A stretch of 64,000 nucleotides of DNA from Ricinus communis (taxonomy: Eukaryota > Streptophyta > Magnoliopsida > Malpighiales > Euphorbiaceae): the NCBI RefSeq assembly GCF_019578655.1, contig NC_063257.1, forward strand, positions 33,284,242 to 33,348,241. Reading direction: 5' to 3'. This document shows, piece after piece, positions 63,186 through 64,000 of the stretch. How positions within the stretch are numbered: position 1 is the stretch's first letter; every line of letters begins with the position of its first letter. Below the pieces are notes generated by a model, which was not told where the DNA came from, made no database searches, and was given only the letters and a program-made list of their open reading frames with translations. The translations under genes were made by a program, and so were the position numbers.

Positions 63186-64000
63186 TGAGTAGGAGCTGGG
63201 CTTTAATAAAATTAGCTAGATTTAGATAGACCTTACATGCTGTAGTGTTTGATGTATAAAAATATTTGTGTTGCATTTATAAGGAATAGTTCATTAAACA
63301 ATAAAACTAAAGACAAATATAAAGTTGGCTTTTAGATCCATTTTATAGATTTGTGATGCAAGTTTTCTTATAAAATCAAAGCGTCACTTATTAGTAAAAG
63401 TGTCCCGATTATTCGGATAGTGATTCTCATTTCCGTACTAGTCTCTATGACTAGTTAGCGTATTTTTAATTAAATTAAAAAATTTTACAGTACCATAGTC
63501 GCTAAAAACACTTAAATGGACGTCCGAAACGTGGCCCAGAGTGTATTTTCTAATTCTACTGCATTTTTATTTTAGGACTTCTGACAAACTCCTTGCCCTC
63601 GTGAAATTACGTTCAAACTGAAAAACCTACATGTAACTGCTGCTCTACTCCTTTTTTTTTTTTAGTTAAAATATTATGAAATAATTTTTTTTTAAAAAAT
63701 CAATTTTGAAATATAATAATTTATAAATGTTTGCAGATGAATAATATGTATATACGTTGTATGTATATGCTTGACGTGTGTGGACTTCATGGTTCATAAA
63801 TGTAGAGGTGCCACTTAATCAATTCAAAACTCATCTAGAATAGGCCAATTTAATTGCTACTATTTAGTAAAATAATTAAATAAACAAATGGCCAACCAAT
63901 TGAAATTTAGGACAATTCTTCTTAGTGGTAGGAGCTACAAAATTTCCGTTTTCTTTGACCTTATAAATTAAGGAGCCAATGCAGTAGAAATGTAAATAAA
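63186..64000. other. AT-rich intergenic DNA with no gene seen
   Basis: No ORF of note on either strand. A T-run lies at about 63651-63663. The stretch 63398-63520 contains AAGTGTCCCGATTATTCGG and, on the opposite strand, AAGTGTTTTTAGCGACTATG. This might be the remains of a small inverted-repeat element but is too weak to call. Confidence 0.5.

Noticed and set aside
63398..63520. Small inverted-repeat element between AAGTGTCCCGATT and its partial complement
   Set aside because: The matching part of the ends is only about six bases and no target duplication is visible.

Overview
The window reads as plant nuclear heterochromatin, most likely from a eudicot. It is AT-rich, carries LTR retrotransposons of plant-specific lineages (Athila-type and chromovirus-type Ty3/gypsy), and has hAT-like and Mutator-like DNA transposon remnants. 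I see no convincing host protein-coding gene, no rRNA or tRNA gene and no CRISPR array. The species cannot be told from the sequence.

Layout. (1) 1-1039: right end of a Ty3/gypsy-type LTR cut by the window edge. (2) 1040-48131: a satellite array with a 39-bp monomer, about 43 kb of satellite DNA (roughly 1,100 monomers) once four insertions are removed. The insertions are a hAT-like non-autonomous element (2238-3661, 8-bp target duplication), an unidentified 377-bp fragment (30623-30999), a solo LTR on the minus strand that carries the coding tail of a gypsy polyprotein (36813-37729, 5-bp duplication), and a solo Athila-type LTR (41974-43398, 5-bp duplication). Ordered variant monomers form higher-order repeats: about 2.5 kb x 3 near 5.5-13 kb, about 1.5-1.8 kb near 21.7-26 kb, and about 1.05 kb x 4 near 43.4-47.3 kb. 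The last ~650 bp of the array are inverted. (3) 48132-50634: non-coding, TE-like DNA with a 126-bp duplication, a 21-bp minisatellite and a TATA-like box. (4) 50635-60293: a two-LTR Athila-lineage element with a tRNA-Asp primer site, broken gag and protease, no reverse transcriptase, RNase H or integrase, and a broken 3' extra ORF. (5) 60414-63176: a very AT-rich segment with weak terminal inverted repeats and a 9-bp target duplication, probably a Mutator-like element. (6) 63186-64000: AT-rich DNA with no gene seen.

Most long ORFs in the first 48 kb are by-products of the satellite. The monomer is 39 bp (13 codons) and its consensus has no stop codon in all three forward frames and one reverse frame, so it yields long repetitive 'proteins' without any evidence of expression. 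The biology here is repeat biology: array growth by segmental duplication, local inversion, insertion of several TE classes, solo-LTR formation and decay of a retroelement that could only move in trans.
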